Positions 42,663 to 51,403 of a stretch of DNA of 55,669 bases are shown here, piece by piece; position 1 is the first letter of the stretch, and each line of letters opens with the position of its first letter. Source of the stretch: Gammaproteobacteria bacterium (GTDB lineage: Bacteria > Pseudomonadota > Gammaproteobacteria > Poriferisulfidales > Poriferisulfidaceae); assembly GCA_026713705.1 (NCBI GenBank), contig JAPONY010000059.1:1-55669 (forward strand). The letters run 5' to 3'. A model generated the notes under the pieces. It had not been told where the DNA came from. It did not search any database and saw only the letters and a program-made list of their open reading frames with translations. A program made the translations under genes and the position numbers.

Positions 42663-43925
42663 ATGACCACTCGCCGCAACGCCTTCTATGCCCAATCCGG
42701 CGGACCGACCTCCGTCATCAACGCCTCGGCCTGCGGCGTGATCGAAACGGCCCGGGCGAACCGCTCGCGCATCGGACGAGTCTACGCCGGGCGCAACGGC
42801 ATCCTCGGGGCGCTGACCGAGGACCTGATCGACACCAACCGCGAAACCGCCCGCACCATCGCCGCCCTGCGCCATACCCCCGGCGCCGCGTTCGGCACCT
42901 GCCGCTACAAGCTCAAGGGCCTGGAGGAAAACCGCGCCCAATACGAACGCCTGATCGAGGTGTTCAGCGCGCACGACATCGGTTATTTCTTCTACAACGG
43001 CGGCGGCGACTCGCAGGACACCGCCTGGAAGGTCTCCCAGCTCGCCAGCCGGCTCGGCTACCCGATCCGGTGCATCGGCATCCCGAAGACCGTCGACAAC
43101 GACCTGCCGGTCACCGATAACTGCCCCGGCTTCGGGTCGGTCGCGAAGTACGTCGCCACCTCGATCCGCGAAGCGGGACTGGACGTCGCCTGCATGGCAG
43201 CCACCTCGACCAAGGTGTTCATCCTGGAGGTGATGGGGCGCCACGCGGGCTGGATCGCCGCTTCCGGCGGACTGGCTTCGCAACACCCTTCCGAACCGCC
43301 GCACCTGATCCTGTTCCCCGAGATCCCGTTCGACCGCAAGGTCTTCCTGGCCCGGGTCGACGACTGCGTGAAGCGCTTCGGGTACTGCACCATCGTCGCC
43401 TCCGAAGGCGTGCGCACCAAGGACGGGAAATTCCTGGCCGAGACCGGCACCCGGGACGTGTTCGGGCACGCGCAACTCGGCGGAAACGCCGTGATCCTCG
43501 CGCAAATGGTCAAGGAGAAATTGGGCTACAAGTACCACTGGGCGGTGGCCGACTACCTGCAGCGTTCGGCCCGTCACATCGCCTCGAAGACCGATCTGGA
43601 CCAGGCCTATGCGGTCGGGCGCGCGGCGGTCCGCTTCGCCCTGGCCGGGCACACCGCGGTCATGCCGACCATCGTGCGGACTTCCGACCGCCCGTATCGC
43701 TGGAAGATCGGGCAGGTCGCCCTGTCCCGGGTGGCCAACCGCGAGCGGATGATGCCGCGCAGCTACATCAGCCGGGACGGCTTCCGCATCACCGGGCGTT
43801 GCCGGACCTACCTGGCTCCGCTGATCCGGGGCGAAGCCCCGCCCCCGTTCAAGGACGGGCTGCCGCAATACGCGGTCCTGAAAAAGATCACGGTCCCGCG
43901 CAAGTTGCCCGCCTTCGCCGTATGA
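42663..43925 (+). CDS. pfp: PPi-dependent 6-phosphofructokinase
   Basis: The 420-residue enzyme shows the phosphofructokinase fold: AQSGGPTSVINASACGV, a phosphoryl-donor loop GGGDSQDTAWK, the catalytic block GIPKTVDNDLPVTDNCPGFG, and VMGRHAGWIAAS. The donor loop GGGDSQD and the K-T-V-D-N-D segment mark the PPi-dependent class rather than the ATP type. PPi-PFK is reversible and in autotrophs can serve glycolysis, gluconeogenesis and sedoheptulose phosphate turnover in the Calvin cycle. The start at 42663 is 16 bp after the antiporter; upstream in-frame starts lie inside it. It overlaps cmoA by 4 bp. Confidence 0.93.
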   Translation: MTTRRNAFYAQSGGPTSVINASACGVIETARANRSRIGRVYAGRNGILGALTEDLIDTNRETARTIAALRHTPGAAFGTCRYKLKGLEENRAQYERLIEVFSAHDIGYFFYNGGGDSQDTAWKVSQLASRLGYPIRCIGIPKTVDNDLPVTDNCPGFGSVAKYVATSIREAGLDVACMAATSTKVFILEVMGRHAGWIAASGGLASQHPSEPPHLILFPEIPFDRKVFLARVDDCVKRFGYCTIVASEGVRTKDGKFLAETGTRDVFGHAQLGGNAVILAQMVKEKLGYKYHWAVADYLQRSARHIASKTDLDQAYAVGRAAVRFALAGHTAVMPTIVRTSDRPYRWKIGQVALSRVANRERMMPRSYISRDGFRITGRCRTYLAPLIRGEAPPPFKDGLPQYAVLKKITVPRKLPAFAV

Positions 43926-44677
43926 CGCGGGAGGAGCCTGAGCCGGAATTCCCGGGGCACGCTCCCGATTCACTGTACGCCACGCCCCGCGGCACGGGGC
44001 AGTTCCGCTTCGATGCGGAAGTCGCCGACGTTTTCCAGGACATGGTCGAACGCTCGGTGCCGGGCTATGCCAGCCTGATCCACGGCATCGCCGTGCTGGG
44101 CGGGAAATACGCACAGGCGGGCGCGACCTGCTACGACTTGGGCTGCTCCCTGGGCACGGCGGCCCGCGCCCTGAGCGCACGGATGGGCCCGGAGCACCCG
44201 GTCCTGGCCATCGACTCGTCGCCCGACATGATCGCGCACTGCACCCGGGTTCCCCACTCTTCCGTGCAGTATCGCTGCGCCGACATCCGGGAGGTCGCGC
44301 TGGAAACGGCCGATGTGGTCGTGCTCAACCTGACCCTGCAGTTCCTGCCCCCGGAAGACCGCCTGCCGCTGTTGCGGCGGATTGCCGAAGCCCTGCGCCC
44401 GGGCGGGGCGCTGATCTTGACTGAAAAAGTCCGGTTCGACGACCCGGGGGAGGCCCTGATGCAGAAGCGGTACGAGAGCTTCAAGCGCGCCCAGGGCTAC
44501 AGCGAGCTGGAGATCAGCCAGAAGCGCACCGCCCTGGAGCAGGTGCTGGTGCGTGATTCGTCGGCCGCCCATCGCGAACGCCTGGCGGCGGCCGGGTTCG
44601 ATTCCATCACCCCGTGGTTCCAATGCCTTCACTTCACCTCCCTGCTGGCCATACGCCGGAACGCGAAGCCGGCCTGA
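43922..44677 (+). CDS. cmoA: Carboxy-SAM synthase
   Basis: This 251-residue enzyme turns SAM and prephenate into carboxy-SAM for cmo5U34 tRNA modification. It has TCYDLGCSLGTAA (SAM loop), LAIDSSPDMIAHC, VVLNLTLQFLP and LILTEKVRFDD, as in CmoA. The ATG at 43922 overlaps the pfp stop; an earlier frame start at 43799 lies inside pfp. It overlaps cmoB by about 60 bp. Confidence 0.95.
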   Translation: MTREEPEPEFPGHAPDSLYATPRGTGQFRFDAEVADVFQDMVERSVPGYASLIHGIAVLGGKYAQAGATCYDLGCSLGTAARALSARMGPEHPVLAIDSSPDMIAHCTRVPHSSVQYRCADIREVALETADVVVLNLTLQFLPPEDRLPLLRRIAEALRPGGALILTEKVRFDDPGEALMQKRYESFKRAQGYSELEISQKRTALEQVLVRDSSAAHRERLAAAGFDSITPWFQCLHFTSLLAIRRNAKPA

Positions 44678-45615
44678 CCGGACTCCTGCGCTCGTGTGGG
44701 CTGGAGGAGTGGCTCGGGGTCGCCGCGCAGCGGTGGGCCTGTCCCGAACACGGGGATTTTCCGCGCTGGCAGGAAACCGTCCTCGCCCTGCCCCGGCATA
44801 CGGCCCGGCATGTCGAATTGAGCACCGACCGGCCGGAAATCGGCGCGCCGGAAGAGATGGATGCCGAATCGCGGGTACGCCTGGACTCCGGGCTTCGGGC
44901 TCTTTCCCCCTGGCGCAAGGGGCCTTTCTCCGTATACGGTGTCTCCATCGACCCCGAATGGCGGAGTTTCATGAAATGGGACCGCGTCCTCCCGCATGTC
45001 TCCGACCTGCGGGGGCGCCGAATTCTGGACGTGGGGAGCGGCAACGGCTACTACCTGCTGCGCATGGCCGGGCTCGGCGCCCGCCTCGCCCTGGGCGTGG
45101 ATTCGAACTGGCTCGCGAACTGGCAGTTCGCCGCTTTGACGCGCTTTCTTCCACCCGAGCTCCCGGCCTGGATGATTCCGACCCGGTTCGAAGACCTGCC
45201 CGCAAGCGCATTCGACAGCGTTTTCTCGATGGGCGTGCTGCACCACCGGCGGGACCCCCGGGAACACCTGCAACGACTCCGCCGGTCTCTGGAGCCAGGC
45301 GGCGAACTGGTGCTCGAGGCGCTAATCAGCGAGGAGGCCCCGGCGTCCGGCATGCTCCCCATCGACGGGCGCTACGCCAATATGCGCAACGTCTGGACGC
45401 TGCTGCATCCCGACCGCATCCTCCACCTGCTGGACGAGGCAGGCTTCCGGTCGCCCCGCTGCGTGGACCGTACCGCCACGACGCTCGAAGAACAGCAGAC
45501 CACCGATTGGATGCCATTTCATTCGCTGCAGGAAGCGCTGGACCCAGCGGACTCGACCCGCACCATCGAAGGACTTCCGGCCCCGGTGAGGGCGATCTTT
45601 GTCGCTTTCACATAG
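44614..45615 (+). CDS. cmoB: tRNA U34 carboxymethyltransferase
   Basis: The 333-residue enzyme uses carboxy-SAM to carboxymethylate hydroxyuridine 34, completing cmo5U. Its signatures match CmoB: LSPWRKGPFSVYGVSIDPEW, KWDRVLPHVSDLRGRRILDVG, FDSVFSMGVLHHRRDPREHL, and the C-terminal VDRTATTLEEQQTTDWMPF. It starts with GTG at 44614, or ATG at 44623, within cmoA. With trhO at 11.5 kb, the window holds the hydroxylation and carboxymethylation steps of one pathway. Confidence 0.95.
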   Translation: MVPMPSLHLPAGHTPEREAGLTGLLRSCGLEEWLGVAAQRWACPEHGDFPRWQETVLALPRHTARHVELSTDRPEIGAPEEMDAESRVRLDSGLRALSPWRKGPFSVYGVSIDPEWRSFMKWDRVLPHVSDLRGRRILDVGSGNGYYLLRMAGLGARLALGVDSNWLANWQFAALTRFLPPELPAWMIPTRFEDLPASAFDSVFSMGVLHHRRDPREHLQRLRRSLEPGGELVLEALISEEAPASGMLPIDGRYANMRNVWTLLHPDRILHLLDEAGFRSPRCVDRTATTLEEQQTTDWMPFHSLQEALDPADSTRTIEGLPAPVRAIFVAFT

Positions 45616-45632
45616 CCGCGAGGAACAAAGAC

Positions 45633-45638
45633 TATAAT
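45633..45638 (+). promoter_or_regulatory. Candidate -10 element upstream of sseA
   Basis: TATAAT stands 68 bases before the sseA start. It is followed by TGGGCGC, closely resembling the TATAATTAGGCGC seen at 32683-32695. No convincing -35 was found. Confidence 0.4.
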
Positions 45639-45705
45639 TGGGCGCAATTCACCGTCCTTTGATTTTTACGCATAAATCTTCTGGGCGTTCGCGAGGAATA
45701 GGAAC

Positions 45706-46548
45706 ATGCACTCCACGCTGATCGAAACGGAGCAGCTGGCGGAATTGCTGGGGACGCCGGGCCTGGTCGTGCTGGATTGCCGCTTCAACCTCAAGCACCC
45801 GGAAGCCGGACGGGCGGCTTGGCAGGAAAGCCACATTCCCGGAGCACGCTACGTCCATCTGGACGACGACATGGCCTCCCATGCGGACGAGAACAGCGGC
45901 CGGCACCCATTGCCGGCAATCGACGCGTTCGCAGCCCGGCTCGGGGCCTTGGGCATCCAGGCGGATTCGCAGGTCGTGGTCTACGATGATGCAGGCGGCG
46001 CCATTGCCGGGCGCATGTGGTGGCTGCTGCGCTGGGCCGGCCATCCGACCGCCGCCTTGCTCAATGGCGGCTGGCCCAAGTGGACACGCGAAGGCCGTCC
46101 GGTGTCGGATGACACTCCGCCGGAGTCGGAGGCCCAATATGCCGCTTCGGCGCGGGACGATCTGTGGCTGACCACCGAAGCCGTAGTGGAAGCCTTGAAC
46201 CAGGATCAGGTCCAACTCATCGACGCGCGCGCGCCGGAGCGTTTCTCCGGGCAACAGGAACCGCTTGACGCCGTGGGCGGGCACATTCCCGGCTCCCGGA
46301 ACATACCCTTCCAGGAAAATCTCGATGAAAACGGGTGTTTCAAATCCCCCGAGGCCTTGCGCCAGCGATTCGCGGCGCTTGCCGAGGATGCACGGCCGGT
46401 CTGCCATTCCTGCGGCTCCGGCGTGACCGCCTGCCACAACCTCTTGGCCATGGCGCATGCAGGACTGGAACCGGGACGACTGTACGTCGGCTCCTGGAGC
46501 GAATGGATTCGGGACTCTGAACGTCCCATCGCCACCGGCAACACGTAA
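45706..46548 (+). CDS. sseA: 3-mercaptopyruvate sulfurtransferase
   Basis: The 280-residue protein has two rhodanese domains. The first, inactive, shows LGTPGLVVLDCRFNLK and HIPGARYVHLDDDM. The second carries IDARAPERFSG, IPGSRNIPFQENLDENG and the catalytic cysteine loop CGSGVTAC, whose CGSG(V/I)T form is typical of mercaptopyruvate sulfurtransferases rather than thiosulfate sulfurtransferases. It moves sulfane sulfur in the cytosol. TAGGAAC precedes the ATG. It is 15 bp upstream of the Nudix gene. Confidence 0.93.
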   Translation: MHSTLIETEQLAELLGTPGLVVLDCRFNLKHPEAGRAAWQESHIPGARYVHLDDDMASHADENSGRHPLPAIDAFAARLGALGIQADSQVVVYDDAGGAIAGRMWWLLRWAGHPTAALLNGGWPKWTREGRPVSDDTPPESEAQYAASARDDLWLTTEAVVEALNQDQVQLIDARAPERFSGQQEPLDAVGGHIPGSRNIPFQENLDENGCFKSPEALRQRFAALAEDARPVCHSCGSGVTACHNLLAMAHAGLEPGRLYVGSWSEWIRDSERPIATGNT

Positions 46549-46563
46549 CACACGGGAGACTTT

Positions 46564-47142
46564 ATGTACGCCAAACCCCTCTACTGCCCACAGTGCGGCG
46601 CCGGCAGCCTCGAATACCGGATTCCGCCCGGCGACACCAAACGCCGCAACCTGTGCGGACGCTGCGGCTACATCATTTACCAGAATCCCCTGATGGTCGC
46701 AGGCGCCATCCTGGAGTGGGAAGGCAAGATCCTGCTGTGCAAGCGCGCCATCAAGCCCAAGCTCGGGCTATGGACGCTCCCCGCCGGATTCATGGAAAAC
46801 CACGAGACCGTCGAGGAATGCGCCCGTCGCGAGTGCATGGAAGAAGCCACTGCGGAAATCTCGGACCTCCAGCTGTTCTCCATGTACAGCCTTCCGCATA
46901 TTTCACAGATCTACGCGATGTACTGCGGGACGCTGGCCGGCGGCAAGGCTGCGCCCGGGCCGGAATCCTCCCAAACCGAACTGGTTACACCGGAAGACAT
47001 TCCCTGGGACTCCATTGCTTTCGACGTCATCCGGGCGAACCTTGAGCTGTATCTCGAGCATGGACCCGGCAACGGCCGGGTACACACCGGGACTATCGCG
47101 CCCCACCCGGGGGCCGGAGCCCAGGCTGAAAACAGCGCGTGA
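46564..47142 (+). CDS. Nudix hydrolase with N-terminal zinc ribbon
   Basis: The 192-residue protein starts with a zinc ribbon (CPQCGAG...CGRCGY, residues 8-40) followed by a Nudix domain. The Nudix box is GFMENHETVEECARRECMEE, with the REC(x)EE metal-binding core intact. Zinc-ribbon Nudix proteins of this kind act on NAD-related or ADP-ribose compounds. ACGGGAGAC precedes the ATG. Its end overlaps the next gene as GTGA, which begins a chain of four coupled genes. Confidence 0.88.
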   Translation: MYAKPLYCPQCGAGSLEYRIPPGDTKRRNLCGRCGYIIYQNPLMVAGAILEWEGKILLCKRAIKPKLGLWTLPAGFMENHETVEECARRECMEEATAEISDLQLFSMYSLPHISQIYAMYCGTLAGGKAAPGPESSQTELVTPEDIPWDSIAFDVIRANLELYLEHGPGNGRVHTGTIAPHPGAGAQAENSA

Positions 47143-47543
47143 GTGCACGCCGCCTGCTCGCCATCATCGAGCTGGGCGGCTACCCTGACTTCACGCCGCT
47201 GTACCAAAAGCTGGGATTTTCGGTCGAGATCTGCACCTCCATGCGCAAGGCGCTGGCCAGCATCAAGCGACAGCCTCCCGACGTCATCGTCTGTGAGTTC
47301 AACTTCCAGTCCGACTTCCGCGACCGCACCAGCAGCCTGGAGTCCATGATCGCCCTGGTCCAGAGAAACCCCGAAATCCAGACCCTGGTCATCATGGAGC
47401 CCGAGCACCGGGTGCAGTTCGGGCGGATCAGGGAGCGCTATGATTTCCGCGCCGCACTGGAATTACCCGTGACCGAAGCCCAGATGAAGCAGGCGCTCGG
47501 CGCCGAAGCCGAAGCCTCCCCACAAGGCGGGAACATTCAATGA
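47139..47543 (+). CDS. Receiver-like domain protein lacking the phospho-acceptor
   Basis: The 134-residue protein reads like a stand-alone CheY-type fold: LLAIIELGGYPDFTPLYQKLGF, IKRQPPDVIVCEFNF, TLVIMEPEHRVQFG, then LELPVTEAQMKQAL. Where receivers carry the phosphorylated aspartate (PDVIVxD), this has glutamate (CEF), and the first acidic pair is absent. It could be a degenerate signalling domain. It begins with GTG overlapping the Nudix stop and overlaps the next gene by 4 bp. Confidence 0.7.
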   Translation: MSARRLLAIIELGGYPDFTPLYQKLGFSVEICTSMRKALASIKRQPPDVIVCEFNFQSDFRDRTSSLESMIALVQRNPEIQTLVIMEPEHRVQFGRIRERYDFRAALELPVTEAQMKQALGAEAEASPQGGNIQ

Positions 47544-48322
47544 ACCAGGCTCCTGTCCTGACCTGCCTGACCGTTGCGTCCGCGATCCTGTCGGCCGGGA
47601 CTGCAGGAGCGCAATCCATCGAAACGGCACGCGCCGCTCTTGACGAAGGCCGGTTCGTCGAGGCGACCGAACTCGCCGAATCCCTCGAAACCTCCGAAGG
47701 CTATGCCCTCGCAGCCCGATCCCTGGCAATCCACGGCTACCACTTTGCAAAGGACGAGGAGAAGCAGGCCCTGTTCGAACAGGCAACGCGACTGGCGGAG
47801 GAAGCAGTTCGGCTAGACCCGGGCAATCCGAGTGCTCATCTTCAATTCGCACACGCTCTCGGGAGATACACGCAGACCATTGATCTTTCAGTAGTATTCA
47901 AGAAAGGGTATCCGGAAAAAGTGCGCGAGGCGCTCGAAGAAGCGCTCCGCCTTGATCCGGACATGGCCGCCGCTCATTTCAGCCTTGGATCCTGGCATGC
48001 GGAAGCCCGGCACGCCGGAGGCGTCATGGCGGGCATTCTCTACGGCGCCAGCAAAAAGGATGCGCTCACTCACTTCGAACGGGCCCTCGAACTTGCGCCC
48101 CAAGACAAGCCCACGCTTTACCGATACGCGCATGGAATCCTGTTGCTGGACCGGGACTCGAACTATAGGCAGGCGCACGACCTGCTTACCCGTGCGGTCA
48201 AGATGCCGTCGAAGGATGCGTACGACCGCATCACCCACAAGCTGGCAGTCGAACTGCTGGAAGATCTCGAGGCCCACCCTCCAAAACCGCCGCAAAACCC
48301 TGCCAGGCTCGGCCAGCCATGA
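47540..48322 (+). CDS. Exported TPR-repeat protein
   Basis: The 260-residue protein has an N-terminal signal-like segment (APVLTCLTVASAILSAGTAGAQ) ending in AQS. TPR-like helical pairs follow (LDEGRFVEATELAESLET, YALAARSLAIHGYHFAKDEEKQ, HFSLGSWHAEAR, ERALELAPQDKPTLYRYA). It is likely periplasmic and a protein-interaction scaffold. Homology to a characterised protein is not recognised. It overlaps neighbours by 4 bp on both sides. Confidence 0.8.
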   Translation: MNQAPVLTCLTVASAILSAGTAGAQSIETARAALDEGRFVEATELAESLETSEGYALAARSLAIHGYHFAKDEEKQALFEQATRLAEEAVRLDPGNPSAHLQFAHALGRYTQTIDLSVVFKKGYPEKVREALEEALRLDPDMAAAHFSLGSWHAEARHAGGVMAGILYGASKKDALTHFERALELAPQDKPTLYRYAHGILLLDRDSNYRQAHDLLTRAVKMPSKDAYDRITHKLAVELLEDLEAHPPKPPQNPARLGQP

Positions 48323-48597
48323 TCCGGTACGAACAGCGGGTGTCGCCCGGGAAACTCGACGTCTGGGCGGTGGAGGACTGGCCGGAGTGGAACGCCCCGG
48401 TCGGCCGGACCGCGCGCAAGGCGGTCACGTACGAGGAGTATGTCCTGTTCGACGGCTGCCTGCGGATTCATGCGGAAGGCCAGGCCCCCATTGAACTGCG
48501 CGGCGGCGACTGGTTCGCCCTGGAACCGGGCGCGGTCTGTGAGATCGAGGTTTTGGAGCCGGTCAGCGGGTTCCGTCAGGCTGGCGCCTTGGGCTGA
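48319..48597 (+). CDS. Small cupin-like protein
   Basis: The 92-residue protein looks like a single cupin barrel: VTYEEYVLFDGCLRIHAEG, APIELRGGDWFALEPGAVCEIEVLEPVSG, in which the GDW and PG turns mark the usual cupin motif. Metal-binding histidines are mostly absent (only one in RIHAEG), so an enzymatic role is unlikely. It is the last member of the four-gene overlapping chain. Its 3' end overlaps bolA by 22 bp, tail to tail. Confidence 0.65.
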   Translation: MIRYEQRVSPGKLDVWAVEDWPEWNAPVGRTARKAVTYEEYVLFDGCLRIHAEGQAPIELRGGDWFALEPGAVCEIEVLEPVSGFRQAGALG

Positions 48598-48905
48598 ACC
48601 TTCGAACCACCGCGACACGGCGGGCTGTCCGGCACATCCGGGTCGGCCTGCCACTCCTCCTCGCTCAGGGTGTGCAGGGCCAGGGCGTGCACCTGCCCGG
48701 CCAGTTCCTCGGCCAGGATGCGGTTGATCCGCCGATGCCGGTTCACCAGCGACTGTCCGGAAAACTCCGCCGCCACCACCGTTACCTTGAAATGCGACTG
48801 CGCGCCGGACGGGACGTTGTGCATATGGCTCTCATCCTGCACATCGAGGTAGGCCGGCGTCAGCTGCGCCTGCAGCTTGTCGACGATGTTCTGTCGCATG
48901 TCCAT
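48576..48905 (-). CDS. bolA: BolA family protein
   Basis: The 109-residue protein has the BolA fold blocks: QNIVDKLQAQLTPAYLDVQDES, HFKVTVVAAEFSGQSLVNRHRRIN, LAEELAGQVHALALHTLSEEEW. The central HFKV...F.G...RHR motif is conserved. BolA proteins work with monothiol glutaredoxins in Fe-S and redox regulation. A C-terminal extension of about 18 residues (SPPCRGGSKVQPKAPA) lies past the usual end. It is convergent with the cupin gene and next to aprA. Confidence 0.9.
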   Translation of the reverse strand: MDMRQNIVDKLQAQLTPAYLDVQDESHMHNVPSGAQSHFKVTVVAAEFSGQSLVNRHRRINRILAEELAGQVHALALHTLSEEEWQADPDVPDSPPCRGGSKVQPKAPA

Positions 48906-48949
48906 GGAGAGGATTGTCGCTTAAAGGGAAAAGGGAAGGAAGTCAGGCG

Positions 48950-50917
48950 TCAGCAGGCGCTGCCGGGACGGGACATTCCGGCCGGCTCGTCTTCGGACAC
49001 CTTGATCAGCTGCACATACGGGACTTTCCGCAGGGTCCATTCCCCGGTGAGCCGGTCGAACTTCGAGTTGACGAAACATTTCCAGTTCTCATCGTCGATG
49101 TCCATGTAGTCTGCCCGGTAGTAGTAACCCGGGTAGCGGGTCTCTTCGCGGAACTTGATGTGCTTCATGTGCGCGAACGCCGTGATCAGGCGGTGGTAGT
49201 TCTCCCACGCCCGAAGAAGTTCGTGCAGGTCCTTCGCACGCATCTTCAGCGAGTCCTCGCGCAGCATTTCCAGCTTCTTCTCGGCCATTTCCAGCATCAC
49301 CTTGTTGGTCTGGTACATGGTCGAGACCCCGGCCACGTACTCGTCCATGACTTTCTGCAGACGGAGCTGGAACATCTTCGGCGTGATGTAGTTCGGGTTG
49401 ATGTCGATCGCCGTGGTGTAGTCCTTGTGCTCAAGGAAGTTGCGCACCGGGCGGTAGATCTCCTCCACGACATCCTCCACCGAACGCCCTAGTTCGGGCT
49501 TGAGGTCCGGGTGGTCGAGCACGTACTGCACCATCGCCTTGGCCGCGATCCGTCCCTCGGAATGCGAGCCGCTGGAGAACTTGTGCCCGGAAGCACCCAC
49601 GCCGTCTCCCGCGGTGAACAGGCCGGACACGGTGGTCATCCGGTTGTAGCCCCAGTGGTAATGGTCGGGAGTTCCCGGGATGTCCTCGGGGCCGGACGCC
49701 CAGATTCCGGCGCAGCCGGCATGCGAACCCAGCAGGTAGGGTTCGGTCGGCATCAATTCGGACATCTCCTTGTCCGGCTCGATGTTCTCGCCCGCCCAGA
49801 CACCGCACTGGGCGATGGTCATGTCGAGGAAGTCTTCCCAGGCCTCGGCCTCGAGATGCTTGATCTCCTCCGGCGTCATGCTTGCCGCCAGTTGCGCCAT
49901 TGCGGAAGGGGTATCTATGAAGATCGGGCCGCGGCCTTCCTTCATCTCCTTCATCATCATGTGGTTGCGCAGGCAGGTTCCCATCTTCGGGCCGTTGGCG
50001 TAGGCGTCGTAGCCGTAGGTCTTTAGATCCTCGGCGTTCTTGGCCTGATAATCCTCGCCGAACGCATTCATGGACTTGGCCTTGAACAACAGGAACCAAG
50101 CGCCCACCGGGCCGTAGCCGTCCTTGAAACGAGCGGGGACGAAACGGTTTTCCATCATGGTCAACTCTGCGCCGCACTCGGCCGCGATTGAGTAGGTGGA
50201 TCCGGCGTTCCATACCGGGTACCATGCCCGTCCGAGGCCCTCGCCCACGGACCGCGGGCGGAACACGTTGACGGCGCCGCCGCAGGCCAGCAGGCAGCAC
50301 TTGAAGCGGTAGACGTAGAGCCGGTTCTCGCGGACGCTGAAGCCCGCCGCACCGGCCACCCGGTTCGGATCGTTCTTGTCGGTGATCAGGCGCACGATGA
50401 AGACGTGTTCCTCGATGTTCTCGGTGCCCAGGGCCTTCTTGGCGGCCTCGGCCACGATCCACTTGTAGGATTCACCGTTGATCATGATCTGCCAGCGTCC
50501 GGTACGGACCGGCTTGCCGCCGTCGACCAGCCGCTTGCCCTCGTCCCCGGACTGCTTCCAGATCGGGAGGCCCCATTTCTCGAAGTTGTGCACCGAGTCG
50601 TCGACATGCCGCCCGACGTCGTACACGAGGTCCTCGCGCACGATCCCCATCAGGTCGCCGCGCACGTAGCGGACGTATTCCGACGGATCGTTCTCGCCCA
50701 TGTAGGTATTGATTGCGGACAGACCCTGCGCCACGGCACCGGAGCGGTCCATCGCGGCCTTGTCGACCAGCTTGACCTTGAGATCGGTGCCCTCTTCGCG
50801 GACCTTCTCCATCCAGCGCGAGATTTCGAATGCCGCGCCGCAGCACGCCATGCCGCCGCCGATTATGAGGATGTCAACCTCTTCCTCTACGATTTCGGGG
50901 TTTCCAAATTCGCCCAT
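48950..50917 (-). CDS. aprA: Adenylylsulfate reductase subunit alpha
   Basis: This 655-residue FAD subunit interconverts sulfite plus AMP and APS in the cytosol; in sulfur oxidisers it runs toward APS. It has VDILIIGGGMACCGAAFEIS at the N-terminus (FAD loop), GAVAQGLSAINTYMGEND, NPNYITPKMFQLRLQKVMDE and DDENWKCFVNSKFD. Length and motifs match the dissimilatory AprA. It is 21 bp downstream of aprB in a two-gene operon. No aprM, qmoABC or sat gene is in the window. Confidence 0.95.
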   Translation of the reverse strand: MGEFGNPEIVEEEVDILIIGGGMACCGAAFEISRWMEKVREEGTDLKVKLVDKAAMDRSGAVAQGLSAINTYMGENDPSEYVRYVRGDLMGIVREDLVYDVGRHVDDSVHNFEKWGLPIWKQSGDEGKRLVDGGKPVRTGRWQIMINGESYKWIVAEAAKKALGTENIEEHVFIVRLITDKNDPNRVAGAAGFSVRENRLYVYRFKCCLLACGGAVNVFRPRSVGEGLGRAWYPVWNAGSTYSIAAECGAELTMMENRFVPARFKDGYGPVGAWFLLFKAKSMNAFGEDYQAKNAEDLKTYGYDAYANGPKMGTCLRNHMMMKEMKEGRGPIFIDTPSAMAQLAASMTPEEIKHLEAEAWEDFLDMTIAQCGVWAGENIEPDKEMSELMPTEPYLLGSHAGCAGIWASGPEDIPGTPDHYHWGYNRMTTVSGLFTAGDGVGASGHKFSSGSHSEGRIAAKAMVQYVLDHPDLKPELGRSVEDVVEEIYRPVRNFLEHKDYTTAIDINPNYITPKMFQLRLQKVMDEYVAGVSTMYQTNKVMLEMAEKKLEMLREDSLKMRAKDLHELLRAWENYHRLITAFAHMKHIKFREETRYPGYYYRADYMDIDDENWKCFVNSKFDRLTGEWTLRKVPYVQLIKVSEDEPAGMSRPGSAC

Positions 50918-50938
50918 GATCCCGCGACTCCGTGTCGA

Positions 50939-51403
50939 TCAGCCGGTCACGAACTGCGACATGTCGCAGCTGTGCGTCCTTTTGGTGAAAAGCGTGTCGT
51001 GGTCCTTGCCTTCCGACATCACCGCCTCGTTCTCGCCGCCGTACGGGTCGGCCGAGCCTTCCGGCGTCGTGCGGGTCGGGAACTCGAAGCGCTTCTCAAT
51101 GCCGTTGCGGAACTTGATGGTCCAAACGATGGAATCGGCCCCACGCAACGGCTGTACCGAAGCGCCCATCGGAACGACGTCCGCGTAATGCCGGCACTCG
51201 ACCGCCTGTTGCGGGCAGATCTTGACGCAGGCATAGCACTCCCAGCACTGTTCGGGTTCCTGGTTGTACGCCTTCATGGCATGGCCGGTCTCGGAACCGT
51301 CCCGGTCCAGGCGCATCAGGTCGTGGGGGCAAATGTACATGCAGGCCGCCTTGTCCCGGCCCTGGCATCCATCGCATTTGTCAGTGCGTACGAAAGTCGG
51401 CAT
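50939..51403 (-). CDS. aprB: Adenylylsulfate reductase subunit beta
   Basis: The 154-residue electron-transfer subunit carries two [4Fe-4S] clusters. They are bound by CDGCQGRDKAACMYICPHD (residues about 10-28) and CWECYACVKICPQQAVEC (48-65). It channels electrons to or from AprA's FAD. GAGGAAACTG precedes the ATG. The upstream gap (51404-51532) contains TTGGCACATTAGATATT on the coding strand, a weak promoter candidate. Confidence 0.95.
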   Translation of the reverse strand: MPTFVRTDKCDGCQGRDKAACMYICPHDLMRLDRDGSETGHAMKAYNQEPEQCWECYACVKICPQQAVECRHYADVVPMGASVQPLRGADSIVWTIKFRNGIEKRFEFPTRTTPEGSADPYGGENEAVMSEGKDHDTLFTKRTHSCDMSQFVTG

